64,000 nt of DNA from Pseudomonas monteilii. GTDB lineage: Bacteria; Pseudomonadota; Gammaproteobacteria; Pseudomonadales; Pseudomonadaceae. The stretch covers positions 1,426,001-1,490,000 of the forward strand of contig CP013997.1 of assembly GCA_001534745.1 (NCBI GenBank), read 5' to 3'. The stretch's first letter is position 1. The number at the start of each line of letters is the position of its first letter. The notes beneath the pieces were generated by a model. It was not told where the DNA came from. It saw only the letters and a program-made list of their open reading frames with translations, and made no database searches. Of the stretch, positions 36,914 to 45,989 are shown one piece after another. Position numbers and translations under genes: made by a program.

Positions 36914-39523
36914 TCAAGCCTGAACCACCGGAATCATGGCGTTGGCTGCCGCCTCGCGGAACTCGGCGATCTGGTCGAAGCTCAGGTAACGGTAGACGTC
37001 GGCCGCCATGCTGTCGATGTCCTTGGCGTACGTCATGTACTCCTCGACGGTCGGCAGCTTACCGGTGATCGACGCGACCGCCGCCAGCTCGGCCGAGGCC
37101 AGGTAGACGTTGGTGGCATCGCCCAGGCGGTTGGGGAAGTTGCGCGTCGAGGTGGACACCACGGTGGCGCCGGTCTGGACCCGTGCCTGGTTACCCATGC
37201 ACAGCGAGCAGCCTGGCATCTCCATGCGTGCACCGGCCTTGCCGTAGATGCCGTAGTAGCCTTCTTCGGTCAGCTGGTGGGCGTCCATCTTGGTCGGCGG
37301 GGCCAGCCACAGGCGCGTCGGAATGCCGCCCTTGACCTTTTCCAGCAGCTTGCCGGCGGCGCGGAAGTGACCGATGTTGGTCATGCACGAACCGATGAAC
37401 ACCTCATCGATCTTCTCGCCTTGTACCGAGGACAGCAGGCGCGCGTCGTCCGGGTCGTTCGGTGCGCAGAGCACCGGCTCCTTGACGTCGGCCAGGTCGA
37501 TCTCGATGATCTCGGCGTACTCGGCATCGGCATCGGCCGACAGCAGTTCCGGGTTGGCCAGCCAGGCTTCCATGGCCTGGGCACGACGCTCCAGGGTACG
37601 TGGGTCGCCGTAGCCTTCGCTGATCATCCAGCGCAGCAGGGTGATGTTGGACTGCAGGTATTCGGCGATGGCCTTTTCCGGCAGCTTGATGGTGCAGCCG
37701 GCGGCAGAACGCTCGGCCGAGGCGTCGGACAGCTCGAACGCCTGCTCGACGGTCAGCTCATCCAGGCCTTCGATTTCCAGGATGCGGCCTGAGAAGGCGT
37801 TCTTCTTGCCCTTCTTCTCGACGGTCAGCAGGCCCTGCTGGATGGCGTAGTAAGGGATCGCATGGACCAGGTCACGCAGGGTGATGCCTGGCTGCAGCTT
37901 GCCCTTGAAGCGCACCAGGACCGACTCGGGCATGTCCAGTGGCATGACGCCGGTCGCGGCAGCGAAGGCCACTAGGCCGGAACCGGCCGGGAAGGAGATG
38001 CCGATCGGGAAGCGGGTGTGCGAGTCGCCGCCGGTGCCGACGGTGTCGGGCATCAGCATGCGGTTCAGCCAGCTGTGGATGATGCCGTCGCCCGGACGCA
38101 GCGACACGCCGCCACGGGTGCGGATGAAGTCCGGCAGGGTGTGGTGGGTGGTGACGTCGATCGGCTTGGGGTAGGCCGCGGTGTGGCAGAACGACTGCAT
38201 GACCAGATCGGCGGAGAAGCCCAGGCAGGCCAGGTCCTTCAGCTCGTCGCGGGTCATCGGGCCGGTGGTGTCCTGGGAACCGACGGTGGTCATCTTCGGT
38301 TCGCAGTAGGTGCCCGGACGTACGCCCTGGCCGTCTGGCAGACCGCAGGCACGGCCGACCATCTTCTGCGCCAGGGTATAGCCCTTGCCGGTGTCGACCG
38401 GTGCTTCCGGCAGCTTGAACAGGTCGGTGGCGCCCAGGCCCAGCTCGGCGCGAGCCTTGTCGGTCAGGCCGCGGCCGACGATCAGCGGGATACGGCCGCC
38501 TGCGCGGACTTCGTCGAGCAGCACTTCGGTCTTGAGGGTGAAGGTGGTGACCAGTTCGTCGCTGTCGTGACGACGGACTTCGCCCTTGTACGGGTAGACG
38601 TCGATCACGTCGCCCATGTTCAGGTCGGTGCAGTCGAACTCGATCGGCAGGGCGCCGGCGTCTTCCATGGTGTTGTAGAAGATCGGGGCGATCTTGGTGC
38701 CGAAGCAGAAGCCGCCGGCGCGCTTGTTCGGGACGTACGGGATGTCGTCGCCGAAGAACCACAGCACCGAGTTGGTGGCGGACTTGCGCGAGGAACCGGT
38801 ACCGACCACGTCACCGACGTAGGCGACCGGGAAGCCCTTGGCGCGGACCGCTTCGATCTGCTCGAGCGGGCCGACCGAACCTGGCTGCTGCGGCTCGATA
38901 CCGTCGCGGGCCATCTTCAGCATGGCCAGCGCGTGCAGCGGGATGTCGGGACGCGACCAGGCATCCGGGGCCGGCGACAGGTCGTCGGTGTTGGTCTCGC
39001 CAGGCACCTTGAACACGGTCAGGGTGTACTTGTCGGCGATGGCCGGACGCTTGGTGAACCACTCGCCCGCGGCCCAGGATTCCAGCACGGCCTTGGCGTG
39101 GGCATTGCCCGCCTTGGCTTTTTCGGCGACGTCGTGGAAGGCGTCGAACATCAGCAGGGTGTGCTTGAGCTGTTCGGCCGCGACGGCGCCCAGTTCGGCG
39201 TCATCCAGCAGCTCGACCAGCGTGGCGATGTTGTAGCCGCCCTGCATGGTGCCCAGCAGCTCGGTGGCGCGTTTGCGATCGATCAGCGGCGAGGCGGCCT
39301 CGCCCTTGACCACGGCGGACAGGTAGGCGGCCTTGACGTAGGCGGCTTCGTCGACCCCTGGCGGGACGCGGTGGGTGATCAAGTCGACGAGGAAGGCTTC
39401 TTCGCCAGCAGGCGGGTTCTTCAGCAGTTCGACCAGGCCTGCGGTCTGTTCGGCGTTCAGCGGCTGGGGCACGATACCCAGGGCGGCACGCTCTTCGGTA
39501 TGTTTGCGGTAGGCTTCAAGCAC
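36914..39523 (-). CDS. acnB: Aconitate hydratase B
   Basis: Main TCA-cycle aconitase, also hydrating 2-methylaconitate to 2-methylisocitrate in the methylcitrate cycle, which explains its position beside prp genes. The 869 residues begin at GTG 39523 ([16 protein letters not shown]), preceded by GAGGGA; a longer in-frame start at 39550 lacks family support. It has the AcnB-specific N-terminal HEAT-like domain, and cluster ligands in [17 protein letters not shown] and [14 protein letters not shown]. AcnB apoenzyme binds mRNA in E. coli, so autoregulation through its long upstream region is conceivable. Confidence 0.96.
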   Translation of the reverse strand: MLEAYRKHTEERAALGIVPQPLNAEQTAGLVELLKNPPAGEEAFLVDLITHRVPPGVDEAAYVKAAYLSAVVKGEAASPLIDRKRATELLGTMQGGYNIATLVELLDDAELGAVAAEQLKHTLLMFDAFHDVAEKAKAGNAHAKAVLESWAAGEWFTKRPAIADKYTLTVFKVPGETNTDDLSPAPDAWSRPDIPLHALAMLKMARDGIEPQQPGSVGPLEQIEAVRAKGFPVAYVGDVVGTGSSRKSATNSVLWFFGDDIPYVPNKRAGGFCFGTKIAPIFYNTMEDAGALPIEFDCTDLNMGDVIDVYPYKGEVRRHDSDELVTTFTLKTEVLLDEVRAGGRIPLIVGRGLTDKARAELGLGATDLFKLPEAPVDTGKGYTLAQKMVGRACGLPDGQGVRPGTYCEPKMTTVGSQDTTGPMTRDELKDLACLGFSADLVMQSFCHTAAYPKPIDVTTHHTLPDFIRTRGGVSLRPGDGIIHSWLNRMLMPDTVGTGGDSHTRFPIGISFPAGSGLVAFAAATGVMPLDMPESVLVRFKGKLQPGITLRDLVHAIPYYAIQQGLLTVEKKGKKNAFSGRILEIEGLDELTVEQAFELSDASAERSAAGCTIKLPEKAIAEYLQSNITLLRWMISEGYGDPRTLERRAQAMEAWLANPELLSADADAEYAEIIEIDLADVKEPVLCAPNDPDDARLLSSVQGEKIDEVFIGSCMTNIGHFRAAGKLLEKVKGGIPTRLWLAPPTKMDAHQLTEEGYYGIYGKAGARMEMPGCSLCMGNQARVQTGATVVSTSTRNFPNRLGDATNVYLASAELAAVASITGKLPTVEEYMTYAKDIDSMAADVYRYLSFDQIAEFREAAANAMIPVVQA

Positions 39524-39641
39524 AGTTATTTCCCTCATCAGTGGTCCCATCTAGGGGGCCGGGACGCTCATCCGGGGTGTCCGACGCTCTGCGCAAGACG
39601 GCCTTCTGGGCCGTGCAGCCAAAGCGGCAGGACATCCTCGC

Positions 39642-39779
39642 GGAAGCTGTTTTCAAAGTTTTACGCCTGCAGAACGGGGGAGCTGATGAGGGCTGGCCCT
39701 GGGCACGCCTGAGGCGCGTGACCGGGCCAACGCCGTTCTGCCGGATGACTGTGCTCGTGACGCTTTGAAAACAGCTTCC
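39642..39779. repeat. 138-bp element bounded by 17-bp perfect inverted repeats, upstream of acnB
   Basis: GGAAGCTGTTTTCAAAG (39642-39658) is exactly reverse-complemented at 39763-39779. Inside, CAGAACGG (39670-39677) pairs with CCGTTCTG (39733-39740) and further GC-rich complementarity surrounds CACGCCTGAGGCGCGTG. This makes a nested hairpin-like structure in the 404-bp acnB/DUF1289 intergenic region. No target-site duplication and no gene are visible. It could be a structured acnB leader or a small palindromic insertion. Confidence 0.7.
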
Positions 39780-39927
39780 AACGGACATTGGTGCCTGGAA
39801 AAGGCGAATGGATTCTACGGCAAAAAGCGCCACAAGGTAAGGCACGGTGTTCGACTTTACCCCGTGACCCCCGTTAGACAAAGGGCTAACATGGGCCGGT
39901 GTCCCGTTCTCAAGCCGTTGTCTTCCG

Positions 39928-40395
39928 ATGTCCAATCAATCCATCAAGACCCCCTGCGTGGGCCTGTGCTCCACTGTCTACGGGGACCTCGTGTGCCGTG
40001 GCTGCAAGCGCTTCCACCATGAAGTCATTCACTGGAACGGCTACGACGACGACGCCAAACGGGCCGTCTGGCTGCGCCTGGAGGCGCTGCTGGTGCAGGT
40101 GATGATGGCCAAGCTCGAGGTGTTCGATCGCGAGCGCCTGCGTCAGCAGCTCGAACAGCGCTCGATCCGTTTCGTCGCGCACCAGTCCGAGTATTGCTGG
40201 GCTTACCAGCTGATCGCCCGTGGCGCACGGATGATCCGCGATCTGGAGGCCTACGGCATGGCGTTGCTGCCGGAGTTCCGCGACTGGGAACTGCCCCAGT
40301 TGCGCGATGCCATCGACCGCGAGTTCTTCCTGCTGTCCGAAGCGCACTACGAGCGCTACATCGCGCCTCTGTTCCTGCGCAACGATTCGCCTTAG
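39928..40395 (+). CDS. DUF1289 domain-containing protein
   Basis: A 155-residue protein whose N-terminus has the DUF1289 four-Cys pattern TPCVGLCSTVYGDLVCRGCKR followed by ...HEVIHWNGYDDDAKRAVWLRLE, probably a small Fe-S or zinc site. The rest is helical with no catalytic motif I can name. It is divergent from acnB and monocistronic. Cellular role unknown. Confidence 0.85.
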   Translation: MSNQSIKTPCVGLCSTVYGDLVCRGCKRFHHEVIHWNGYDDDAKRAVWLRLEALLVQVMMAKLEVFDRERLRQQLEQRSIRFVAHQSEYCWAYQLIARGARMIRDLEAYGMALLPEFRDWELPQLRDAIDREFFLLSEAHYERYIAPLFLRNDSP

Positions 40396-40466
40396 GGTGT
40401 TTCCCCCTGCATCCACGCGCAGGGCGCCCCTAGAGTCACCGTTCTTCAATGAACGAGACCCTGCCC

Positions 40467-41252
40467 ATGAGCGAATACATCTTCCAACCCCTGCTGTCGT
40501 TCAATGCCAAGTGCTACTGGCAGTGCGGCGAGGAGCCCCTCAGTGATCGCGAACTGCTCACGTCGCGTGGAGAGCGGGTCAAGCCGCTCTGGGTCGAGTT
40601 CAACGACTGGAACGGCGACGACGGCTGGCTGATGTCTGGGCGCGACTACAGCCCCGAAGAGATCCAGTCCTTCCTGCGCGACACGCTGCCGCTGACCGGG
40701 CCGCGGCAGCGCATCTATTGCGAGTACTTCTGGTTCGGCGTCTACCGCATCGGCGATCTGTATGCCTACGAGATACGGCCGGCCTACGCAGGCATCAACG
40801 TCGGCCGCTGGCCCGAACTCGAGTACGTGCTGGACGTGAGTCGAAATGGCTACCTGGGCATGTACCCCACCGATACGCCAGCAGGCCGTTCGCCCCTGAG
40901 CACGCCGCCTACCGTGGAGATGGTGATGCCGGACCCCTTGCCCGGCATCTACGTGTGCCTGCCCACCGACCCGCCCGCGGACAGCCGTGGCCTGCTGTTT
41001 CGCTACCGCAAGGGCAAGGTCACGCCGCTATGGACGCTCGGAGGGCTAGAGCCCGATACACTAAAGGAGGGTGACATTCGCACGGGGCTGGAGCTGTATG
41101 GTCCGACGGGCCGGATCGTCCGGCGCCTGATCGAACAGGGTCGTGCGTATCTCAATGACCGCACAGGGCACCGAGGACGCCTGGCGATCCAGGTCGTCCA
41201 CAAGGGCGTGCCTCCCCACCCCCATCCTCGAGCGAACGCCGCCGACGCGTGA
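40467..41252 (+). CDS. Hypothetical protein, unknown family
   Basis: A 261-residue soluble protein (start MSEYIFQPLLSF; an ATG 18 bp upstream is also possible, neither having a strong Shine-Dalgarno). It is rich in aromatic residues and Pro, with no signal peptide. A polar, Gly/Asp-rich N-terminal part (EFNDWNGDDGWLMSGRDYS) is followed by a beta-rich middle and a C-terminal ArgLeu-rich tail. I do not recognise a motif. It is convergent with queD. Confidence 0.65.
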   Translation: MSEYIFQPLLSFNAKCYWQCGEEPLSDRELLTSRGERVKPLWVEFNDWNGDDGWLMSGRDYSPEEIQSFLRDTLPLTGPRQRIYCEYFWFGVYRIGDLYAYEIRPAYAGINVGRWPELEYVLDVSRNGYLGMYPTDTPAGRSPLSTPPTVEMVMPDPLPGIYVCLPTDPPADSRGLLFRYRKGKVTPLWTLGGLEPDTLKEGDIRTGLELYGPTGRIVRRLIEQGRAYLNDRTGHRGRLAIQVVHKGVPPHPHPRANAADA

Positions 41253-41263
41253 GGCAGGGCGCC

Positions 41264-41620
41264 TCAGTCGCCCGTGTATTCGCAGCCGCTGGTGCAGGTT
41301 TCGTGGATCCGGACCTTGGACAGCTCCGGCAGCAGCGGCTTGACCTGATTCCAGATCCAGTGCGCGATGACTTCGCTGGTCGGATTCTCCAGGCCAGGGA
41401 TGTCATTGAGGTAGTTGTGGTCCAGCTGCTCGTAGATCGGCTTGAACACCGCCTTGATCTCGGAGAAGTCGCGGATCCAGCCGGTGTGGGGGTCGACCGG
41501 GCCGGTCAGGTGCAGGGCGACCTTGAACGAATGACCATGCAGACGACCGCATTTGTGCCCCGCCGGCACGTTGGGCAGGCGGTGGGCTGATTCGAACGTG
41601 AATTCCTTGAAGATTTCCAA
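41264..41620 (-). CDS. queD: 6-carboxytetrahydropterin synthase QueD
   Basis: Converts 7,8-dihydroneopterin triphosphate to 6-carboxytetrahydropterin in queuosine synthesis. The 118 residues from a TTG start (TTGGAAATCTTC) match the family N-terminus; an ATG at 41644 would add eight unconserved residues. Zinc and catalytic residues are visible in [20 protein letters not shown] (Cys and two His), LDHNYLNDI and [10 protein letters not shown]. It is convergent with the upstream unknown gene. Confidence 0.93.
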   Translation of the reverse strand: MEIFKEFTFESAHRLPNVPAGHKCGRLHGHSFKVALHLTGPVDPHTGWIRDFSEIKAVFKPIYEQLDHNYLNDIPGLENPTSEVIAHWIWNQVKPLLPELSKVRIHETCTSGCEYTGD

Positions 41621-41672
41621 ACTCGTAGACTCTGTAGAACCCATACGGGCGTGCAGTCTACCAGCATGACGG

Positions 41673-42752
41673 CTACAAGGGGCGCAGCCGGTCCTTGAGC
41701 CGCCCGGTGGCGATGAGCTCCAGCAGCTCGTCACCCAGTCGTCGGCTTTCGTCGATGGCGGTGTACCAGTAGCGCTTGCGGCTCGCCGCATCACCCAGAA
41801 AGCGCTTGAAATCGCCTCGGTCCGGCAATTTGCCGAAGGGCAGGCGGGCCAGGTACTGCGGCGAAGGCGTCATCAGCAGGACATTGCGCAGTCGCCAGGC
41901 ATCGCCCCTGCGCCATGGTAGCCCCTTGTCGAACCAGCCAGGGATGATCTTGTCGGTGAAGTGGGGATACAGCACCAGATCGTCGCCTTGGTACGGCAGG
42001 TCCAGGTGGTAGTCGAGCAGCCCGCCGTCGCGGTAGGTCCCGCTGCCGGCCCCTGGCAGGTCGCGCACGCCCTGCATGACCATCGGGATCGACCCCGAGG
42101 CCAGCAGCGCCTGGCGCAGGTTGGCCGCACTCAATGGCACGCAGCGAGAAGGAAAATCATCCAGGCTGTCCAGCGGTGGCGCGGTTCGGCTGTCGTGCAG
42201 CACCAGGCGCTCGAAATGCCGCGCCAGGCGCGGGCGACCCAGCACGTTGTCCGCCAGCACCGAGGACAGGCCCAGGCCGAGCCGGCCGCGGTGGTCATCG
42301 GCCAGCAGGCCCCGGCTTTTGACCACCAGCACGTTCAGGCGGTAGTGGGCATTGTCCAGAATGTGTGCGTCGCCTTCCTGCAACAGCGCCTCGAGCATGC
42401 CTTCACAGCGTCGGCTGACGTCGGCGAGGGTGGCGCCCTTGGCGAAATCCAGCTCGGTGTACAGCGTGGCCAGCCGACGCAGCCCTTCGATCGGATCGGC
42501 AAGGCAGGCACTGGCGAAGCGCCAGGCGCCGATCGAGGCACCGATCAGGGCGCGTGGCCGTGGGGCCGACGGCAGCCAGTGGCCGAACAGCGCCAGGTCC
42601 AGTCCCTGGATACCGAGCGGTTTGGGCCCGCCGGCAGCGCCCGGTACGATTCCGACGTCGATCGCCCGCAGGCCCTGCTCGCGAATGTGCGCAAGGGCCC
42701 GCTGGCCGGCTTTGAACGTCAGGGCAGGGTAGGGGACATGGATGGCGCTCAT
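41673..42752 (-). CDS. Divergent patatin-like phospholipase
   Basis: A 359-residue predicted acyl hydrolase. The oxyanion region is [10 protein letters not shown], the nucleophile elbow is [12 protein letters not shown] (Ser), and [13 protein letters not shown] supplies the Asp. It differs from the patatin at 7 kb (GSGGARG) and has a distinctive C-terminus about folding and localisation of which nothing is known. The start is ATG at 42752 ([10 protein letters not shown]). It lies upstream of queD on the same strand with a 52-bp gap, and divergent from the PepSY operon. Confidence 0.78.
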   Translation of the reverse strand: MSAIHVPYPALTFKAGQRALAHIREQGLRAIDVGIVPGAAGGPKPLGIQGLDLALFGHWLPSAPRPRALIGASIGAWRFASACLADPIEGLRRLATLYTELDFAKGATLADVSRRCEGMLEALLQEGDAHILDNAHYRLNVLVVKSRGLLADDHRGRLGLGLSSVLADNVLGRPRLARHFERLVLHDSRTAPPLDSLDDFPSRCVPLSAANLRQALLASGSIPMVMQGVRDLPGAGSGTYRDGGLLDYHLDLPYQGDDLVLYPHFTDKIIPGWFDKGLPWRRGDAWRLRNVLLMTPSPQYLARLPFGKLPDRGDFKRFLGDAASRKRYWYTAIDESRRLGDELLELIATGRLKDRLRPL

Positions 42753-42902
42753 GGCAGGGCTCGCGTGAAACGGGTCGGCCATTATAGGGAAGCCGGGCGT
42801 CGATGGCTGCGCTATCATGCCGCCGGTCGCTTCAGGTTGAGTTAAGCCGCAAGCCCTACGCTTGAGCCCGTACCCAGCACGAAGACCTCGAAGGAGAGAC
42901 CC

Positions 42903-43211
42903 ATGAAAACATTGACTGCCCTGCTGACCGCCGCCACGCTCGCCCTGGGGGCCAACGTGGCCCTGGCCAAGGACGTCCAGCCCGATGAAGTGGTCAAGCT
43001 GGTCAATGGCAAGACCATCAAATCGCTCGACGAACTCAAGGCGGCAGCGATCGCCAAGCATGCCGGCTCGACGGCCACCGATTCGGAGCTGGAAAACGAA
43101 TACGGCCGCTACATCTACAAGGTCGAACTGCGCGACGCCCAGGGCGTGGAGTGGGACGTCGACCTGGATGCCCGTACCGGTGAGATCCTCAAGGACGAAC
43201 GGGACAGCTGA
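42903..43211 (+). CDS. Periplasmic PepSY domain protein 1
   Basis: A 102-residue protein with signal peptide (MKTLTALLTAATLALGANVALA) and one PepSY domain ending in YKVELRDAQGVEWDVDLDARTGEILKDE. PepSY domains often inhibit proteases or act as periplasmic sensors. AAGGAGAG lies before the ATG. Its stop overlaps the next gene's start by one base, and it heads the PepSY-PepSY-regulator-kinase operon. Confidence 0.9.
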   Translation: MKTLTALLTAATLALGANVALAKDVQPDEVVKLVNGKTIKSLDELKAAAIAKHAGSTATDSELENEYGRYIYKVELRDAQGVEWDVDLDARTGEILKDERDS

Positions 43212-43525
43212 TGAACGATCTGTCGCTGACGGCGCGCTGCCTGGTGCTGGCGCTGTCGGCTTGCTGCTCGCTGGCGGTGGCCCGCGACCTGGACCAGGAT
43301 GAAGCCCTCGAACTGCGGCGCGAGGGCGTCATCCTGCCGCTGGAGAAGCTGCTGGAGGCAGCTCTGGCGCGCCATCCGGGATCACGTCTGCTCGAAGCCG
43401 AGCTGGAAAAAGAACACGGGCGCTACGAGTACGAGGTGGAGATGCTCACCCCCGAGGGTGTGGTCCGCGAGATCAAGCTCGATGCCAGTACCGGCGCGTT
43501 GCTCAAAGACGAGGAAGACGACTGA
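43211..43525 (+). CDS. Periplasmic PepSY domain protein 2
   Basis: A 104-residue paralogue of the preceding protein, with its own signal peptide (LVLALSACCSLAVA) and PepSY end YEYEVEMLTPEGVVREIKLDASTGALLKDEEDD. The pair probably arose by duplication. The stop abuts the response regulator ATG with no gap. A role as ligand or modulator of the kinase's periplasmic domain is inferred from the operon. Confidence 0.9.
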   Translation: MNDLSLTARCLVLALSACCSLAVARDLDQDEALELRREGVILPLEKLLEAALARHPGSRLLEAELEKEHGRYEYEVEMLTPEGVVREIKLDASTGALLKDEEDD

Positions 43526-44194
43526 ATGCGCTTGTTGCTGGTGGAGGACAATGTCCCGCTTGCCGATGAACTGACCGCGAGCCTGCAACGCCAGGGCTAC
43601 GCGGTCGACTGGCTGGCCGATGGCCGTGATGCGGTCTACCAGGGCCAGAGCGAACCCTATGACCTGATCATCCTGGACCTGGGGCTGCCGGGCCTGCCTG
43701 GGCTCGAGGTGCTGGCCCAATGGCGAGCCGGCGGCCTGCTGGCGCCCGTGCTGATCCTCACCGCGCGAGGGTCCTGGGCCGAGCGCATCGAGGGGCTCAA
43801 GGCCGGTGCCGACGACTACCTGAGCAAGCCTTTTCATCCCGAGGAGCTGCAGCTGCGCATTCAGGCCCTGGTGCGTCGTGCGCGTGGGTTGGCCAACCAG
43901 CCACGCCTGGAGGCAGCCGGGCTGCACCTGGACGAGGCGCGCCAGTGCGTGACCCGTGACGGGCTCGATGTCCAGCTGACCGCTGCCGAGTTCCGGCTGT
44001 TGCGGTATTTCATGCTGCATCCGCAGCAGATTCTGTCCAAGGGTCACCTGGCCGAGCACCTCTACGACGGTGAGACCGAGCGCGACTCGAACGTGCTCGA
44101 GGTGCACGTCAATCATCTGCGCCGCAAGCTGGGCCGCAGCGTGATCGAGACCCACCGTGGCCAAGGCTACCGTTATGCCGGGTATGGCGGATGA
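43526..44194 (+). CDS. OmpR-family two-component response regulator
   Basis: A 222-residue DNA-binding regulator. It has a receiver with Asp51 (LIILDLGLP) and Lys in [11 protein letters not shown], and an OmpR/PhoB winged helix at about 125-220 ([44 protein letters not shown]). It resembles the QseB/PmrA/ColR group. Target genes are unknown, but the upstream PepSY genes are likely in its regulon. It overlaps the kinase gene by 4 bp. Confidence 0.93.
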   Translation: MRLLLVEDNVPLADELTASLQRQGYAVDWLADGRDAVYQGQSEPYDLIILDLGLPGLPGLEVLAQWRAGGLLAPVLILTARGSWAERIEGLKAGADDYLSKPFHPEELQLRIQALVRRARGLANQPRLEAAGLHLDEARQCVTRDGLDVQLTAAEFRLLRYFMLHPQQILSKGHLAEHLYDGETERDSNVLEVHVNHLRRKLGRSVIETHRGQGYRYAGYGG

Positions 44195-45504
44195 AGTCGA
44201 TCCAGGGGCGCCTGAGCCTCGGGCTGGTCGCGGTGCTGGTGGTGGTGGGGTTGGGATTCGCGCAGCTGGGGCTGTGGCTGTTCGAAGTCGGCCTGCAGCG
44301 CTATCTGGAGTCGGGGCTGCGCAAGGAGAGCGAGAACCTGCTGGTGGCCCTGGTGCGTGGCCCCAATGGCCCGCAACTGGATGAGCGTCGTGTGTCGGCG
44401 GCCTACCAGCGCCCCCTGTCGGGCTATTACTTTCGGATCGACTTCGAGCACGGCAGTTGGCGTTCGCGTTCGCTCTGGGACCTGGAAATGCCCAAGCCGT
44501 CTCGGCCGGGTCTGGAAAGCGGCCATCAGCTGGCGCCGGAAGGTCAGCAATTGCTGGTGCTGCGCGCGGACTACCGGCGCCTGGGGCAGGACATCTCGAT
44601 CAGCGTGGCGCAGGATTATTCGCCGGTACGCGATGGCTTCAGGCGTCTCGAGCAGATCGGCCTGGGCCTGGGGTTGGTGGCGCTGCTGCTGATTCTGGTG
44701 CTGCAGCGCGTGACCGTGACCCGCTCGCTGCGGCCGTTGGAGCGGGCCCGTCGGCAGATCGCGCAACTGCAGCAAGGGCGACGTTCGCAGTTGGACGAGC
44801 AGGTGCCCAGCGAGCTGGAGCCCCTGGTCGCGCAGATCAACCATTTGCTGGCCCATACCGAAGACAGCCTGCGACGGTCGCGCAATGCCTTGGGCAACCT
44901 GGGCCATGCCTTGAAGACGCCACTGGCGGTGCTGCTCAGCCTGGCGAGCAGTGAGCGGCTCAAGGATCAGCCCGAAGTGCGCGCGCAACTGCAGGCGCAG
45001 CTCGAGCAGATCCAGCAGCGCCTGGCCCGTGAACTCAACCGCGCACGCCTGGCCGGCGATGCCTTGCCGGGCGCGCAGTTCGATTGTGACGCGGAGTTGC
45101 CAGGGCTGCTGGCGACGTTGGGCATGATCCATGGCGAGGGGCTGGCCCTGCGCAGCGAGGTCCCGCCGGGTCTGCTGCTGCCCTGGGACCGCGAGGATCT
45201 GCTCGAGCTGCTGGGCAACCTGCTGGACAACGCCTGCAAGTGGGCGGACAGCGAGGTGCGGCTCGCCATTGCACAGACGGCCGAAGGCTACCGGGTGTGG
45301 GTCGACGACGATGGCCCCGGCATTCCCGAAGGCGCACGCCAGAGTGTCCTGGAGCGTGGGTCGCGCCTGGACGAGCAGGTCGATGGTCACGGGCTGGGGC
45401 TGGGCATCGTGCGGGACATCGTCGAGGCCTGGGGCGGGCAGCTGACCTTGCAGGAAAGTCCACAAGGTGGCTTGCGGGTGGACGTACACTTGCCCAGGCG
45501 CTAG
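44191..45504 (+). CDS. Two-component sensor histidine kinase
   Basis: A 437-residue membrane kinase, the partner of the regulator just upstream. It has TM1 (about 9-30), a periplasmic domain of about 120 residues, TM2 (about 158-178), a linker/HAMP-like segment, HisKA with His239 ([14 protein letters not shown]) and a HATPase domain with [20 protein letters not shown] and GHGLGLGIV. It has the PhoQ-like short periplasmic architecture. The signal is unknown; with two PepSY proteins in the operon, envelope or protease-related stress is a plausible guess. Confidence 0.93.
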   Translation: MKSIQGRLSLGLVAVLVVVGLGFAQLGLWLFEVGLQRYLESGLRKESENLLVALVRGPNGPQLDERRVSAAYQRPLSGYYFRIDFEHGSWRSRSLWDLEMPKPSRPGLESGHQLAPEGQQLLVLRADYRRLGQDISISVAQDYSPVRDGFRRLEQIGLGLGLVALLLILVLQRVTVTRSLRPLERARRQIAQLQQGRRSQLDEQVPSELEPLVAQINHLLAHTEDSLRRSRNALGNLGHALKTPLAVLLSLASSERLKDQPEVRAQLQAQLEQIQQRLARELNRARLAGDALPGAQFDCDAELPGLLATLGMIHGEGLALRSEVPPGLLLPWDREDLLELLGNLLDNACKWADSEVRLAIAQTAEGYRVWVDDDGPGIPEGARQSVLERGSRLDEQVDGHGLGLGIVRDIVEAWGGQLTLQESPQGGLRVDVHLPRR

Positions 45505-45540
45505 GCGCGCTCGGGCAGAGGACATGACGTGTCGCTGCAC

Positions 45541-45577
45541 AGACGCTATCGCTGGCAAGCCAGCTTCCACAGGAGAT
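45541..45577. repeat. REP palindrome
   Basis: GCTATCGCTGGCAAGCCAGCTTCCACAGG is a single REP element, a hairpin around CTGGCAAGCCAG, just after the histidine kinase gene. It may contribute to transcript ending. Confidence 0.8.
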
Positions 45578-45614
45578 TGCGCCGGGCTGGCAGATCAGCG
45601 ACGCAACAAAAAAA

Positions 45615-45824
45615 TGTGGGAGCAGCTGTCTTTTCTACTCCGTACATGCCCGACCGCATGGGCCGATGTGTGGGCTTACCTGCGACGCAGGCGGCGCCTG
45701 ACAAGGCCCTATCGCTGGCAAGCCAGCTCCCACCCAGACCTCTGTAGCCGTCGGTCTAGGCATGGCTGCGCAAGCAGCTTGTGGGAGCGGGCTTGCCCGC
45801 GATAGCGTACGGTCCGTCACTGCA
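45615..45824. repeat. composite REP element, dispersed copy A
   Basis: This 210-bp stretch contains, in order, a REP-like GTGGGAGC end, an arm TGTCTTTTCTACTCCGTACATGCCCGACCGCATG (short segments of which recur at 63.2 kb), a GC-rich middle, then a head-to-head REP pair joined by the linker ACCCAGACCTCTGTAGCC...CATGGCTGCGCAAGCAGC. The same layout occurs at 63,182-63,350 with high identity but a shorter middle. The 485-bp gap 45505-45989 is otherwise free of genes. Confidence 0.85.
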
Positions 45825-45989
45825 GGGCTCGGGACGAACGCACGGCTTCGCTGCAAGAAAATTGCACATCAAGCGCAGTTTTTTGAGGTGGTCAGTGCCT
45901 GACGCCCTGTTCACAATGATCCGCCGTGCCGGGTGCAGCATTCGGCACGTTTTGATCAAACAGGTAGCTCGTCAGGTACGTCCTCTTCA

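Noticed and set aside
38018..39712. 564-codon plus-strand frame opposite acnB
   Set aside because: Antisense of acnB; no domain and biased composition.
39541..39768. 75-codon frame in the acnB upstream region
   Set aside because: Overlaps the nested inverted repeat, no Shine-Dalgarno, no recognisable sequence.
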